A stretch of DNA of 6,813 nt from contig CAMPGT010000214.1 of assembly GCA_946885665.1 (NCBI GenBank), forward strand, positions 1 through 6,813. The letters are read 5' to 3'. The stretch comes from an uncultured Chitinophagaceae bacterium (GTDB lineage: Bacteria > Bacteroidota > Bacteroidia > Chitinophagales > Chitinophagaceae). The notes under the pieces are model-generated. The model was not told the origin of the DNA, made no database searches, and saw nothing but the letters and a program-made list of their open reading frames with translations. Of the stretch, positions 6,303-6,813 are shown in pieces (position 1 is the first letter of the stretch; each line of letters opens with the position of its first letter). Made by a program: the position numbers and the translations under genes.

Positions 6303-6310
6303 AAATGCAG
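6296..6310. repeat. Short inverted repeat in the divergent ilvE / 6338 promoter region
   Basis: CTGCA (6296-6300) and TGCAG (6306-6310) flank five A. The 5-bp arms sit in the 89-nt intergenic region between the divergent genes and overlap the predicted -33 element of ilvE. It might be an operator half-site pair or simply chance; arms this short carry little weight. Confidence 0.2.
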
Positions 6311-6337
6311 GGCACTTTTACAAACAATTGTTAGTCT

Positions 6338-6805
6338 ATGGAAGGCATTAATGAAATCAGGCTGGCTGGCCCCATGATCGCATCGCTTTATGAGCATGCT
6401 CTCGTTCAGGAAGTTGACCGTGCGCCCGCCGAAGAAAAATTGAAGTTCCTCGGTAACAATGACAAGCACATACTAATACTCGTTAGTGACGCGACGCATA
6501 CTTTTTTGCCCGAAAACGAGCTGACCTTTCTTACCAAAATGCTGGCCGCCTGTCAACTGAATATCGGTGACGTGGCCATTGTAAATACCGGCAACGCGCC
6601 GGCTCCCCTCGCGGAGCTGATAACGGCGCTGGGCCCGGAAAAAGTGATCGACTTCGGTACGCAGCCCGCTGATGCTGTTGAAAAGAATCAAAAAATTGAC
6701 GTTATTGTTTCCGCGCCCATTAGACAGATGATGAGCGACACTCCCGAATCGAAGCAACTGAAAAGCCGTTTGTGGGTGGCGCTGAAGGAGATGTTTGGGT
6801 TGTGA
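6338..6805 (+). CDS. Uncharacterised 155-aa protein, possibly related to DNA polymerase III psi subunit
   Basis: The frame runs from ATG 6338 to TGA 6805 and is the only real plus-strand gene in the window. The protein looks soluble, with no signal peptide or membrane segment. After an acidic helical start it has FLGNNDKHILILVSD (37-51), FLPENELTFLTKMLAACQLN (56-75), DVAIVNTGN (78-86), a later strand VIDFG (103-107), and a C-terminal SAPIRQMM...SKQLKSRLWVALKEMFG. This alternation of strand and helix, the hydrophobic strand before FLPENE, the DVAIVN strand after the helix, and the closing aP...K..LW..L pattern recall HolD, the psi subunit linking clamp loader and SSB. That link is my inference from pattern, not from a search, and the sequences are divergent. 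It is divergent from ilvE. A purine-rich GGGAGGAG follows the stop at the window edge and may be a ribosome site for a next gene. Confidence 0.85.
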   Translation: MEGINEIRLAGPMIASLYEHALVQEVDRAPAEEKLKFLGNNDKHILILVSDATHTFLPENELTFLTKMLAACQLNIGDVAIVNTGNAPAPLAELITALGPEKVIDFGTQPADAVEKNQKIDVIVSAPIRQMMSDTPESKQLKSRLWVALKEMFGL

Positions 6806-6813
6806 GGGAGGAG

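Noticed and set aside
6249..6337. Plus-strand promoter for the gene at 6338
   Set aside because: One must exist, but I found no TTTG / TAnnTTTG pair at proper spacing; the closest candidates have two or more mismatches, so I do not annotate one.
5565..6377. 270-codon plus-strand open frame opposite ilvE
   Set aside because: It lies antisense to ilvE and overlaps the true plus-strand gene at 6338 in another frame; it has no recognisable domain and no promoter of its own.

Overview
The window looks like a Bacteroidota chromosome, most likely close to Chitinophagaceae. Three things support this: the order rpsL-rpsG-fusA-rpsJ-rplC-rplD with no tuf between fusA and rpsJ; promoters of the TTTG-N19-TAnnTTTG type rather than TTGACA/TATAAT; and start codons without clear Shine-Dalgarno sequences. 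The family-level assignment is an inference from how the proteins read, not a database result.

Layout. All genes but one lie on the minus strand, so they are transcribed from high to low coordinates. From right to left: a divergent plus-strand gene for a 155-aa protein (6338-6805, possibly related to the psi subunit of DNA polymerase III); ilvE (5178-6248); then the str/S10 ribosomal cluster rpsL (S12), rpsG (S7), fusA (EF-G), rpsJ (S10), rplC (L3) and rplD (L4). rplD runs off the left edge and lacks roughly its last 15-20 codons. There is no gene-free stretch over 300 bases. The longest gaps are 220 nt (fusA to rpsJ), 212 nt (rpsJ to rplC) and 124 nt (rpsG to fusA).

Transcription. The cluster appears to be cut into three units. 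rpsL-rpsG has a near-ideal promoter before rpsL and a strong intrinsic terminator after rpsG. fusA has its own -7 element and its own strong terminator. rpsJ-rplC-rplD and onward starts at another promoter just upstream of rpsJ. The predicted leaders of rpsL and rpsJ are only about 25 nt. This leaves no room for an E. coli-type S10 leader, and the 26-nt rpsL-rpsG spacer leaves no room for the E. coli S7 control site. The unusual element is the 212-nt rpsJ-rplC gap. It holds potential RNA hairpins and a small open frame whose stop overlaps the rplC start as ATGA, and it is the best place in the window to look for an undescribed control element or an inserted repeat.

Function. S12, S7 and EF-G act in decoding and translocation. 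S10, L3 and L4 are early-assembling ribosomal proteins. IlvE makes or degrades branched-chain amino acids. The content is mostly core housekeeping; no mobile element, CRISPR array, tRNA or defence gene was seen.
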